Shown piece by piece: positions 1-5,810 of a DNA stretch of 13,443 nt; position 1 is the stretch's first letter, and every line of letters starts with the position of its first letter. The translations under genes and the position numbers were made by a program. The stretch spans positions 1-13,443 of the forward strand of contig CALVXV010000016.1 in assembly GCA_944371685.1 (NCBI GenBank), given 5' to 3'. The DNA is from an uncultured Bacilli bacterium (GTDB taxonomy: Bacteria; Bacillota_I; Bacilli_A; RF39; UBA660). Under the pieces are notes generated by a model, which had not been told where the DNA came from, searched no databases, and saw nothing but the letters and a program-made list of their open reading frames with translations.

Positions 1-246
1 CTTTATAAATATAGTTCTAGTTGTAAAAACAGTGATTGGTTATATAGTGGAGTAGCTGAATGGTTACAGGCTCCTAATGCCAGATATAGTTCCGGTGCGG
101 CCGCTTTGTACAGGACTGGCTATGTCCATGGTAACTACAACGTGACCGACTCCTACGCCGTCCGCCCAGTCTTATATCTAAACACAAATGTACAAATTAC
201 AGGTGGAGATGGCAGTCAAGGAAATGCATTTCAGCTTTCCTTATAA
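1..246 (+). CDS. C-terminal part of a secreted/surface protein (paralogue of 3904-4851), 5' end outside window
   Basis: The frame is open from base 1 to a TAA at 244-246 and gives 81 residues. The end of the protein aligns with the end of the protein at 3904-4851: both have a Trp-containing stretch followed by a PN pair, then DSY(A/G)VRPV(L/V)YL, then VQITGGDGSQ. The function is not known. The family is recognised only as secreted proteins of low-GC gut bacteria with a compact, probably lectin-like C-terminal domain; that fold is an inference. The stretch 79-171 is 58% GC (54 of 93 bases), while bases 1-60 are 28% GC, and it uses codons such as GCC, TAC, AAC, GTC and CGC that are rare in the neighbours. 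The start and any signal peptide lie upstream of the window. Confidence 0.8.
   Translation, partial: LYKYSSSCKNSDWLYSGVAEWLQAPNARYSSGAAALYRTGYVHGNYNVTDSYAVRPVLYLNTNVQITGGDGSQGNAFQLSL
79..171 (+). other. GC-rich, possibly hypervariable patch in the C-terminal domain
   Basis: This in-frame stretch of 93 bases holds 54 G or C, about twice the density on either side. It includes an 8-base GC-only site (GCGGCCGC, 97-104). It lies just before the conserved VRPVLYL end of the domain, where the paralogue at 3904-4851 has a completely different run of residues. The corresponding end of that paralogue (4741-4800) is also raised, at 45% GC. A diversified surface-exposed loop is one explanation. No reverse transcriptase or template repeat is visible in the window. 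Confidence 0.5.
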
Positions 247-263
247 TAATTTAATCTAGTGTG

Positions 264-295
264 TAATTAAAAAACATATTAGATTTTTTTAATTA
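264..295. terminator. Possible weak AT-only terminator hairpin after the first gene
   Basis: Bases 264-274 (TAATTAAAAAA) are a perfect inverted repeat of 285-295, with a 10-base loop. An A-run precedes the loop and a run of seven T (284-290) follows it. A second, competing stem pairs 273-283 with 300-312 and has a two-base bulge. There is no GC in the first stem, so it would be a weak terminator; it could also be the edge of the decayed insertion sequence that follows. Confidence 0.3.
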
Positions 296-346
296 AAGTT
301 CTAATATATGTTAAAAAAATAACATAATTAGATTATACGTGATAGA

Positions 347-570
347 ATGGAAAAATTAACAATGAATGATTGTTCAAAAAGAAGATTGGATGATATATTT
401 GAATTTTTAAAGCTAAAGGTATTAAAAATGTATTATTTTTCTTAGTAGATAATAACAAAAATATGAAAAGAGCTATCAGAGTATCATTTTCTAAAATTAT
501 ATTTGTAAATTTTTTAATCAATATTATACCTAAATTTTATAAATTTTCTTATATAAAAACTGTTCAGTGA
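347..570 (+). pseudogene. Remnant of an IS256-family transposase (frameshifted fragment)
   Basis: The first frame (ATG at 347) reads MEKLTMNDCSKRRLDDIFEFLK. Near 410 the reading has to move to another frame, which continues AKGIKNVLFFLVDNNKNMKR and ends in TGA at 568-570. Joined, the two frames match the central part of IS256-family transposases, where a LKxRGVKDVLxFxxDGxxGxxxAI block carries the second catalytic aspartate of the DDE triad; the aspartate in LVDNN is kept. The following QRCIVHxIRNS segment is recognisable only in outline (INIIPKFYKFSYIKT). Roughly 75 of about 400 residues remain, with no start, no end and no clear terminal inverted repeats, so this is a dead element. Confidence 0.7.
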
Positions 571-609
571 TAAGTATATGATTAAATAAAAATGGAAGTA
601 TGTATGAAC

Positions 610-629
610 GACCGCGAAGCGGCCTTTTT
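610..629 (+). terminator. Intrinsic terminator
   Basis: CCGC-GAA-GCGG forms a short GC-rich stem at 612-622, with an additional outer G-C pair (610/624), followed directly by five T. It is the only GC-rich hairpin in the region. It would end transcripts coming from the secreted-protein gene or the IS remnant and insulate the next gene. Confidence 0.65.
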
Positions 630-663
630 ATGTGTAATATTGTAAACAATTTTATTAAAGCTA

Positions 664-692
664 TTGATAAATATTCTTTACTCGATTATACT
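664..692 (+). promoter_or_regulatory. Promoter of the ApbE-like gene
   Basis: TTGATA (664-669), a 17-base spacer, then TATACT (687-692). The expected start of transcription near 699 would leave a leader of only about 10 bases before the ATG at 709. That argues against the upstream GTG at 697 as start codon. Confidence 0.65.
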
Positions 693-708
693 TTAAGTGG
701 TGATGAAT

Positions 709-1584
709 ATGGTAAAAAAGATAGTTGATAAAAGAAATTATATTATTTTATTTGTAATAATTATTTTGATTATTTTGATTTTATGGTCTTTATTTTTTGG
801 AAAAAATAAACCATATATTGAGTCATTTAATTATTATGGTGAGACAATTACTTTTATGGTTTATGATAAAGTTGATTATAAAAAGTTGAGCAATGAAATA
901 AATAATATATATAAAAAGTATGATGATATGGATTTTAATGGTGAACTTTCGGAAGATGAGAAGGCTTTAATAGAGTATGGGAAAATACTTTATTATAAAA
1001 CTGATGGTTATATTGATATTACTGATGGAAAGTTGATTGATAGTTTAAAAAAAGGTAAAACATATGATTTTAAAAGTGATATAGAAAAGTTAGATAGTGA
1101 TAATCTTATTGATGATATTTCTTTAAATTTTGATAGTATTATTGGTAGTTATGCGACAAACGAAGTTTTATATTATTTTAAACAAAATGATATAAAAAAA
1201 TATATTGTGAGTGAAAATGGTGATATTGTAGCTGGGGATTATTATGACGATGGTAAATATGTGATTAGTATTAATAAACCTAATAGTGATGAGGTAATGG
1301 ATATTGTTTATTTAGAAAATAAGGCGATGGCAACTAGAAGTAAGAGTGATGATTTTGAAAGTTATATGGTAAATCCTAAAAGTAGTAAGAAGGAAAATAA
1401 ATATGATAGTGTTATTGTGATTGCGAATGATGGTTTGACGGCTAATATGCTTGTAAACAGTTTATATATAATGGATAAAGATGAAGGAAAAAAGCTTGTT
1501 TTAGATTATAATGGTGAAGCGATGTGGATAAATGATGATGATATAGATATGACAGATGGTTTTGCTTCATATTTGAAAAAATAA
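709..1584 (+). CDS. Membrane-anchored, degenerate ApbE-like protein (FAD:protein FMN transferase fold)
   Basis: This 291-residue protein has one N-terminal membrane segment (about 11-30), with the rest predicted outside the cell. The ApbE layout is recognisable: TDGYIDIT at 98-105 (family TdGxFDit), NGD at 170-172 (family GGD), a MATRS strand at 207-211 (family TSG), VNPKS at 221-225 (family IDPrTG), and NDGLTANMLVNSLYIM at 240-255 (family ADALAT). Genuine ApbE enzymes attach FMN to a Thr in flavoproteins of respiratory or extracellular electron-transfer chains. Here the usual Mg-binding Asp and Thr of the last motif are both Asn (246, 250), and the GGD, TSG and DPrTG motifs are altered, so enzymatic activity is doubtful. 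ATG 709 was chosen because it sits behind AGTGGTGATGAAT, like the start at 10787. No FMN-binding partner is encoded nearby. Confidence 0.7.
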   Translation: MVKKIVDKRNYIILFVIIILIILILWSLFFGKNKPYIESFNYYGETITFMVYDKVDYKKLSNEINNIYKKYDDMDFNGELSEDEKALIEYGKILYYKTDGYIDITDGKLIDSLKKGKTYDFKSDIEKLDSDNLIDDISLNFDSIIGSYATNEVLYYFKQNDIKKYIVSENGDIVAGDYYDDGKYVISINKPNSDEVMDIVYLENKAMATRSKSDDFESYMVNPKSSKKENKYDSVIVIANDGLTANMLVNSLYIMDKDEGKKLVLDYNGEAMWINDDDIDMTDGFASYLKK

Positions 1585-1613
1585 TTGCAGAAAATTGTTA
1601 GATAAGATATAAT
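1585..1613 (+). promoter_or_regulatory. Promoter of the zinc-ribbon operon
   Basis: TTGCAG (1585-1590) begins right after the stop codon of the ApbE-like gene. A 17-base spacer and a perfect TATAAT (1608-1613) follow. Transcription would start near 1620, just ahead of the AAAGGAG ribosome-binding site. Confidence 0.75.
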
Positions 1614-1622
1614 TATGGTGGG

Positions 1623-1629
1623 AAAGGAG
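1623..1629 (+). promoter_or_regulatory. Ribosome-binding site that decides the start at 1638
   Basis: AAAGGAG lies 8 bases before ATG 1638, a good distance. It is only 2 bases from the in-frame TTG at 1632, which is therefore rejected as start. Confidence 0.75.
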
Positions 1630-1637
1630 TCTTGGCT

Positions 1638-2819
1638 ATGTTTTGTCCGAAGTGTGGTAAGAAAAATGTTGAAGGTGCTAGATTTTGTGAATTTTGCGGT
1701 GCAGAGATAAAAAATGAAGAAAAGGTTGTTTTGCCTAAAAATCCTAGAAAAAAGATGAATAAAAAGCATATGATTATTATAGCTGTAGCTATTGTTTTAG
1801 TTTTATTTGTGTTAGTTTTTGGTATAGTGTTAAGTAATAATTTTAAACCGTCAAAGGTAGCTAGTGAATATTTTTTAGCCCTTGTTGATGATAGTGATAA
1901 GGTATATGATTTTATAAATATTCCTAAAAATGAATTTACGACTAAGGAAGTGTTTGAAAAAGTTAATAAAGAAGATGATTCTGATTTAGATGTGTTAAAT
2001 TGGGAGGTTGTTTCTGAAGAAATTTCGTCTGACGGTTTGTCTGCACAGGTTGTGATTAGTTATACACTTGAAGGTAGACAGACACCTTTATTGACGACTA
2101 TATATTTAGTTAAAGATAGTAAAAATAAGTTTTTGATTTTTGATAATTGGAAAATTAGTGAAGGTAGTTCACTTGTTAAAGAAAATTATGAAATAAAAAC
2201 ATATAAAGGTTCAACTTTAAAATTAGAGGGAATTGATGTTGATAAAAAGTATTTAAAGAAGTCTGATGATAATTATGATATATATGTGATTCCGGCTTTA
2301 TTTAAGGGTGAATATAATATGGAAGTTACTTTGACAAATGGGCTTAAGGCTAGTAGTAAAATAGAAGTTGATAATAGCAATTTCAGTTTTGAAAATTTTA
2401 AATTAAATGATAATGATTCAGATGATTTGGAATCAGTAATTATAAGTAATTTAAATAAGTTATATGAGTATGCGCTTGATAATAAAAGTTTTGATGATAT
2501 AAAAGCGGATTATGAATATGATGGAGCTGATTTAGATGATTTAGAAGATTCTTATAATCAATTTTTACGTTTTATCAAAGCTAGTGGACTTACAAAGTAT
2601 GAAGTGAGTGATGTTAGCATTGAAAAAATGACGGTTACAGAAAAAGGATATATATATGTAACAGTTGTGGTTGATTATGATTATGCGGCTAAAGCTTATT
2701 TATCAGATGAAGATATTGAAAAATCCGATGAAGATACGTGTTATTTAACATTTGATTATAAAGATGGATTTAAATTAGTAGATATGTCTAGTTTAGTCAC
2801 TACTTTTTCAAGGTTTTAA
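1638..2819 (+). CDS. Zinc-ribbon single-pass membrane protein with TcaA-like architecture
   Basis: This 393-residue protein starts with a zinc ribbon made of CPKCG (Cys 3, 6) and CEFCG (Cys 17, 20), which would lie in the cytoplasm. A basic linker and one membrane helix (about 44-66) come next. The remaining 325 residues are predicted to be extracytoplasmic and very acidic. They look like two NTF2-like alpha/beta units (about 70-170 and 265-390) around a small beta domain (about 175-255). The plan resembles staphylococcal TcaA, a cell-envelope stress protein, but sequence similarity beyond the layout is not evident to me, so the role is an inference. The gene has its own promoter and is followed 12 bases later by a second zinc-ribbon membrane protein, suggesting that the two act together in the envelope. 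Confidence 0.7.
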   Translation: MFCPKCGKKNVEGARFCEFCGAEIKNEEKVVLPKNPRKKMNKKHMIIIAVAIVLVLFVLVFGIVLSNNFKPSKVASEYFLALVDDSDKVYDFINIPKNEFTTKEVFEKVNKEDDSDLDVLNWEVVSEEISSDGLSAQVVISYTLEGRQTPLLTTIYLVKDSKNKFLIFDNWKISEGSSLVKENYEIKTYKGSTLKLEGIDVDKKYLKKSDDNYDIYVIPALFKGEYNMEVTLTNGLKASSKIEVDNSNFSFENFKLNDNDSDDLESVIISNLNKLYEYALDNKSFDDIKADYEYDGADLDDLEDSYNQFLRFIKASGLTKYEVSDVSIEKMTVTEKGYIYVTVVVDYDYAAKAYLSDEDIEKSDEDTCYLTFDYKDGFKLVDMSSLVTTFSRF

Positions 2820-2831
2820 GGAGGCGATATA

Positions 2832-3623
2832 ATGGCAAAGTTTTGTATACATTGTGGAAGAAAATTAGAAGATGGGGAAGTTTGTGCTTGTCAGATTGAA
2901 AAACAAACTAATACGTTTAATATTGGGGCAGAGATGCTTGATGTAATAAAAGGAATGTTTGTTAAACCGGCTGATACAATAAAAAAATATACTGATGAAA
3001 AAAACTTTAATTTAGCTTTAATTTTTGTTTTAATTTTATCTTTAGTTTCAGGAATATTTATGATGTCATTTGTAAGTAATGTGTCATTTAGTTTGTTTGG
3101 GGCTAGTGCTTATTTGATTTCATATCATATTCCATATTTACAAATATTTTTTGCAAGTTTGTTTGGAATTATTATATATAGTTTTGTTTATGTGGGATTT
3201 TTATATCTTGTTAATTCTATTATTTTTAAAGGTGGTAGCAGCTTTAAAAAAACATTTGTAATGTATGGAATTAATTCTGTTATTTTGACGAGTGCTCTTT
3301 TTATATCAATGATTTTAATGTTTGTAAATAGTACTTTAGGATTAATTATTTTAGTACTTGGTAGTGTTTTGAATATGTTATATATATTTAAGGGTATTGA
3401 ATATTTAGGAGTTAAAGATAAAAATAAATATGGATATATTTATATACTTGCGATGGTGTTTTGTTTAATTTTATTTATAATAGTATCATTATTTGTAAAT
3501 GCAATTTCTGGTAGTCATTATAATAATTCTAATAATTTGACAAACGGACAGTATAGATGGGTTCAAGATAGCGGTAATTTTAATACCTATGATACTTCAA
3601 ATGAGTATAGATATCATCATTAA
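2832..3623 (+). CDS. Zinc-ribbon multi-pass membrane protein, Yip1-like
   Basis: This 263-residue protein begins with a small Cys motif, CIHC (5, 8) and CAC (18, 20), probably a zinc ribbon. An amphipathic stretch containing FVKPADTIKKY (43-53) follows, typical of the entry to Yip1-type domains. Five hydrophobic segments come next (about 60-82, 103-131, 143-165, 168-188, 201-225), then a polar tail rich in Asn and Tyr. Bacterial Yip1-like proteins are integral membrane proteins without an assigned biochemical activity. The start has a near-perfect AAGGAGG eight bases upstream, and the gene lies 12 bases after the preceding stop, so both are surely co-transcribed. The shared ribbon type suggests a paired function, which is not known. 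Confidence 0.75.
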   Translation: MAKFCIHCGRKLEDGEVCACQIEKQTNTFNIGAEMLDVIKGMFVKPADTIKKYTDEKNFNLALIFVLILSLVSGIFMMSFVSNVSFSLFGASAYLISYHIPYLQIFFASLFGIIIYSFVYVGFLYLVNSIIFKGGSSFKKTFVMYGINSVILTSALFISMILMFVNSTLGLIILVLGSVLNMLYIFKGIEYLGVKDKNKYGYIYILAMVFCLILFIIVSLFVNAISGSHYNNSNNLTNGQYRWVQDSGNFNTYDTSNEYRYHH

Positions 3624-3715
3624 ATAAAAATATTAAGTTGGTACTATTAATTTTGTATAATTATTTTATTGTTTTAGAATGTAACGATATATTTTTAAGA
3701 GGTATTTAGTTTAGG

Positions 3716-3751
3716 AAAACATAAGTCAAAAAGATTGATTTATGTTTTTTT
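3716..3751 (+). terminator. Intrinsic terminator of the zinc-ribbon operon
   Basis: Bases 3716-3729 pair with 3735-3748 to give a 14-base-pair stem (one G-T pair) with a 5-base loop. The stem runs into seven T (3745-3751). It lies 93 bases after the stop of the Yip1-like gene. Confidence 0.7.
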
Positions 3752-3790
3752 GATTTAAGATTATTAGTTGGCAAAGCACAAATAAGGTAC

Positions 3791-3819
3791 TTGCATTACC
3801 CTTATAAAAATTTTATAAT
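3791..3819 (+). promoter_or_regulatory. Promoter of the secreted-protein gene
   Basis: TTGCAT (3791-3796), a 17-base spacer, and a perfect TATAAT (3814-3819). The leader to the ATG at 3904 would be about 78 bases, longer than for most genes here. I see no riboswitch-like structure in it. Confidence 0.65.
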
Positions 3820-3903
3820 TATTATATAACAATATAAGACAATATTTGAAAGTATTAAAAATTATAATAGTTATAGACTGTAGTGTATTATTTTGGATGG
3901 TAT

Positions 3904-4851
3904 ATGGTTAGAATTGGAGATAAGTTAAAAAAATTAAAAGAATTTTCAAAGAAATATTTAATAGGGTTTATGTTAGGATTAATTTCTGGAAGTATAGTAA
4001 TGGTATATGCCCAAACCTATTTTCTGTCTAATCAAACAACTTATGATAATTCTGTAAGTGGACTTAAAAGTACAGATGTTCAAGGAGCTATAGATGAGCT
4101 TTATAATGTATGTTTTCCACCAATTCCTGCAGGAGATCAAATTTTGGAACAAGTAGATGTAGTAACCTCAGGAGACGGACTGTATAAAGATGCATACGAA
4201 GATGGCAGATATTTTTATAAAGGAAAGAATGTAAAAAATTATGTAACATTCAATAATGAAGAAGCCGGTTGGCGTATAATATCAGTAGAAAAAGATGGAA
4301 CCATAAAAATAATGAGAAATACTAGTATAGGGAATCAAGCTTGGGATTCTAGTAGTTCAAATAATTGGGCAAGACCAGCGAGCCTAAATACATATTTAAA
4401 TAGTACATATTATAGCGGATTAAATTCTACAGCACAAAGTCAAATAGTATCCAAAGACTTTAGTATAGGATCAGTATATTATGACGATATAGATTTGTTA
4501 GAAAGTTTAGAAGGTGAAACTAGTAAGCAGTGGAGTGGTAAAGTAGCTTTAGCCACAGCCAGTGAATATATAAGAACTAATAGTGACGAAAAAAAATGTG
4601 ATAGTATGTATCATTTTATGCATTCAACAACATGTAAAGATACAACATGGATGCATAATAGTACAGTTTGGTGGACTTTGACACCTAATTCTGATGCTTC
4701 TTACTCAGTGTTCTCTGTGTATTCTGATAGCAATTTTAGCAACTACAATGCTAACGATTCTTACGGTGTCAGACCGGTCGTATATCTCTCCGCAGAAGTT
4801 CAAATCACAGGTGGAGATGGAAGTCAGTCAAATCCATATATTTTGGGATAA
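3904..4851 (+). CDS. Secreted or membrane-tethered surface protein with WRII / VRPVVYL domain
   Basis: This 315-residue protein has a basic N-terminus and a hydrophobic segment (about 19-36) ending at VYAQT, probably a signal peptide or signal anchor. Residues 47-70 (YDNS.SGL...DVQGAIDELY..C) are a short module seen in front of many surface and fibre-like proteins of gut Firmicutes. The main domain runs from DGLYKDAYEDGRYFYKG (91-107) through GWRIISVEKDGTIKIM (122-137) to WWTLTPN (256-262), GVRPVVYL (288-295) and the end motif ITGGDGSQSNPYIL. It contains only Cys 70, 232 and 244; the last two could form a disulfide. The function is unknown; a C-type-lectin-like binding fold is an inference. 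The start is uncertain: a GTG at 3883 has no ribosome-binding site, and ATG 3904 has only a weak GGATGG. Its paralogue ends at 246. Confidence 0.7.
   Translation: MVRIGDKLKKLKEFSKKYLIGFMLGLISGSIVMVYAQTYFLSNQTTYDNSVSGLKSTDVQGAIDELYNVCFPPIPAGDQILEQVDVVTSGDGLYKDAYEDGRYFYKGKNVKNYVTFNNEEAGWRIISVEKDGTIKIMRNTSIGNQAWDSSSSNNWARPASLNTYLNSTYYSGLNSTAQSQIVSKDFSIGSVYYDDIDLLESLEGETSKQWSGKVALATASEYIRTNSDEKKCDSMYHFMHSTTCKDTTWMHNSTVWWTLTPNSDASYSVFSVYSDSNFSNYNANDSYGVRPVVYLSAEVQITGGDGSQSNPYILG
4669..4851 (+). repeat. Paralogous 3' block shared with 1-246
   Basis: The encoded ends of the two proteins share (T/A)PN, NYN, DSY(G/A)VRPV(V/L)YL and VQITGGDGSQ. In the DSY-to-YL stretch the DNA differs mainly at third codon positions, by C/T as well as A changes. 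This indicates an old duplication rather than a recent copy. Confidence 0.7.
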
Positions 4852-4885
4852 AAAAATAATAAACTTTGTTAGGAGTTAGTGGATT

Positions 4886-4902
4886 GGGCAAATGCCCTTT
4901 TT
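4886..4902 (+). terminator. Intrinsic terminator of the secreted-protein gene
   Basis: GGGCA-AA-TGCCC (or four pairs around a four-base loop) is followed directly by five T. It lies 34 bases after the stop codon at 4851. Confidence 0.75.
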
Positions 4903-4963
4903 ATATTTTTACTGTGAGGTTTTTAACGATAATAATTGTTTTAAAAAATATGCTGAAAAATGT

Positions 4964-4992
4964 TTGAAAAAGGATATTGTTTGTGGTAAACT
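4964..4992 (+). promoter_or_regulatory. Promoter of the coiled-coil membrane protein gene
   Basis: TTGAAA (4964-4969), a 17-base spacer, and TAAACT (4987-4992). The leader to 5092 would be about 90 bases. It contains a weak AT hairpin (5029-5044) followed by T residues, which could attenuate transcription, although one G-C pair makes that doubtful. Confidence 0.55.
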
Positions 4993-5091
4993 GTATATAG
5001 TATGTAAGTTTGGTAATAATAAAAAGGCAAAACAATTTTGTTTTTTATTTCGCTTACGGCAGTAAAATGTTAAGTATTTGGAGTGGATTGT

Positions 5092-5778
5092 ATGAATATA
5101 TTGTTTGAAATTGCAGATAGTGATTTATTAATTATTGGTGTAATTTTAGCGGCAATTTTTGTTGTGATTGCATTAGTTTTTAGGGCAATTGTAAATAAAA
5201 ATAGAGTTATGCCTATAAGTGAGGATGAAAGATTTGATAATGAGGATAATTTTGAGGAAAAAAAGCCTCTTACCGATGAGCAAAAAAAAGCTAAGGAAGA
5301 ATTAGAGAGAGTTTATGCACAAATGAGTATGGACCTTGAAAAGCAAGAGGATAATGAGATTCAAGAAGAACGACTAGAAGAAAAAGATAATATAGATGAA
5401 TTTGAAAGAGAACAAGAAGAAAATGCGATTATTAGTTATCAAGAATTAATGGCAGCGGCGGAAAAGTTAAAAAAACAAGCTGATAAGTATGAAGCTTATA
5501 CTGAGGATAATGCGGATATGAGAGTACATGAAGCAATGAATACTTATAAAGAACATACAGAAAAAAATATTAAACCTGAAGTACAGAAAGAACATCATGG
5601 ATTTAAAAATTCGGAAATTATTTCTCCAATATATGGAATTCAAAAAGAAAAGAAAAAAAGTTCACTAAACCGTCAAAGTAATGGTATAATAAGTAAAGCT
5701 TATGAAGAAGCAATTACTGAAAGTGAACAAAATATGGATTTTTTGAATTCACTTAAGGAATTTAGAAAAAATTTGTAA
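5092..5778 (+). CDS. Membrane-anchored acidic coiled-coil protein with an ISPIYG motif, function unknown
   Basis: This 228-residue protein has one N-terminal membrane segment (about 11-32), followed by an acidic, Glu/Lys-rich region (45-160) that reads as coiled coil or extended helix. Next is an isolated, conserved-looking patch FKNSEIISPIYGIQ (171-184), and then a basic stretch and a helical tail. Anchored coiled coils of this kind in low-GC Gram-positives are often cell-division or cell-shape scaffolds, and the ISPIYG patch may be a docking motif; both ideas are inferences. ATG 5092 was preferred over the GTG at 5083 because GGAG (5080-5083) lies 8 bases in front of it. The gene is followed after 32 bases by mtaB, with a terminator between them. 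Confidence 0.6.
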   Translation: MNILFEIADSDLLIIGVILAAIFVVIALVFRAIVNKNRVMPISEDERFDNEDNFEEKKPLTDEQKKAKEELERVYAQMSMDLEKQEDNEIQEERLEEKDNIDEFEREQEENAIISYQELMAAAEKLKKQADKYEAYTEDNADMRVHEAMNTYKEHTEKNIKPEVQKEHHGFKNSEIISPIYGIQKEKKKSSLNRQSNGIISKAYEEAITESEQNMDFLNSLKEFRKNL

Positions 5779-5799
5779 GCCATTGAGGCTTATTTTTTT
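5776..5799 (+). terminator. Intrinsic terminator overlapping the stop codon
   Basis: TAAGCC (5776-5781) pairs with GGCTTA (5787-5792) around a five-base loop and runs into seven T. The left arm begins with the stop codon TAA itself. The ribosome-binding site of mtaB begins two bases after the last T. Confidence 0.75.
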
Positions 5800-5810
5800 A
5801 GAGGTGAAAA

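Noticed and set aside
97..104. GCGGCCGC (a rare-cutter site) in AT-rich DNA, as a sign of cloning-vector contamination.
   Set aside because: It lies in frame inside a GC-rich coding patch whose flanks align with the paralogue; no vector sequence is present.
333..521. A 62-codon minus-strand open frame.
   Set aside because: It is opposite the IS256 remnant, has no ribosome-binding site and a composition expected of AT-rich antisense frames.
3883..3903. GTG at 3883 as start of the secreted protein.
   Set aside because: No ribosome-binding site precedes it, and the signal segment is complete from ATG 3904. The choice remains uncertain because the site for 3904 is weak.
4694..4879. A 61-codon plus-strand frame inside the secreted-protein gene.
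   Set aside because: It overlaps the conserved 3' domain in another frame and runs into the terminator; it is a shadow frame.
5029..5046. Leader terminator or riboswitch expression platform in front of 5092.
   Set aside because: The stem has a single G-C pair and no aptamer-like structure precedes it.
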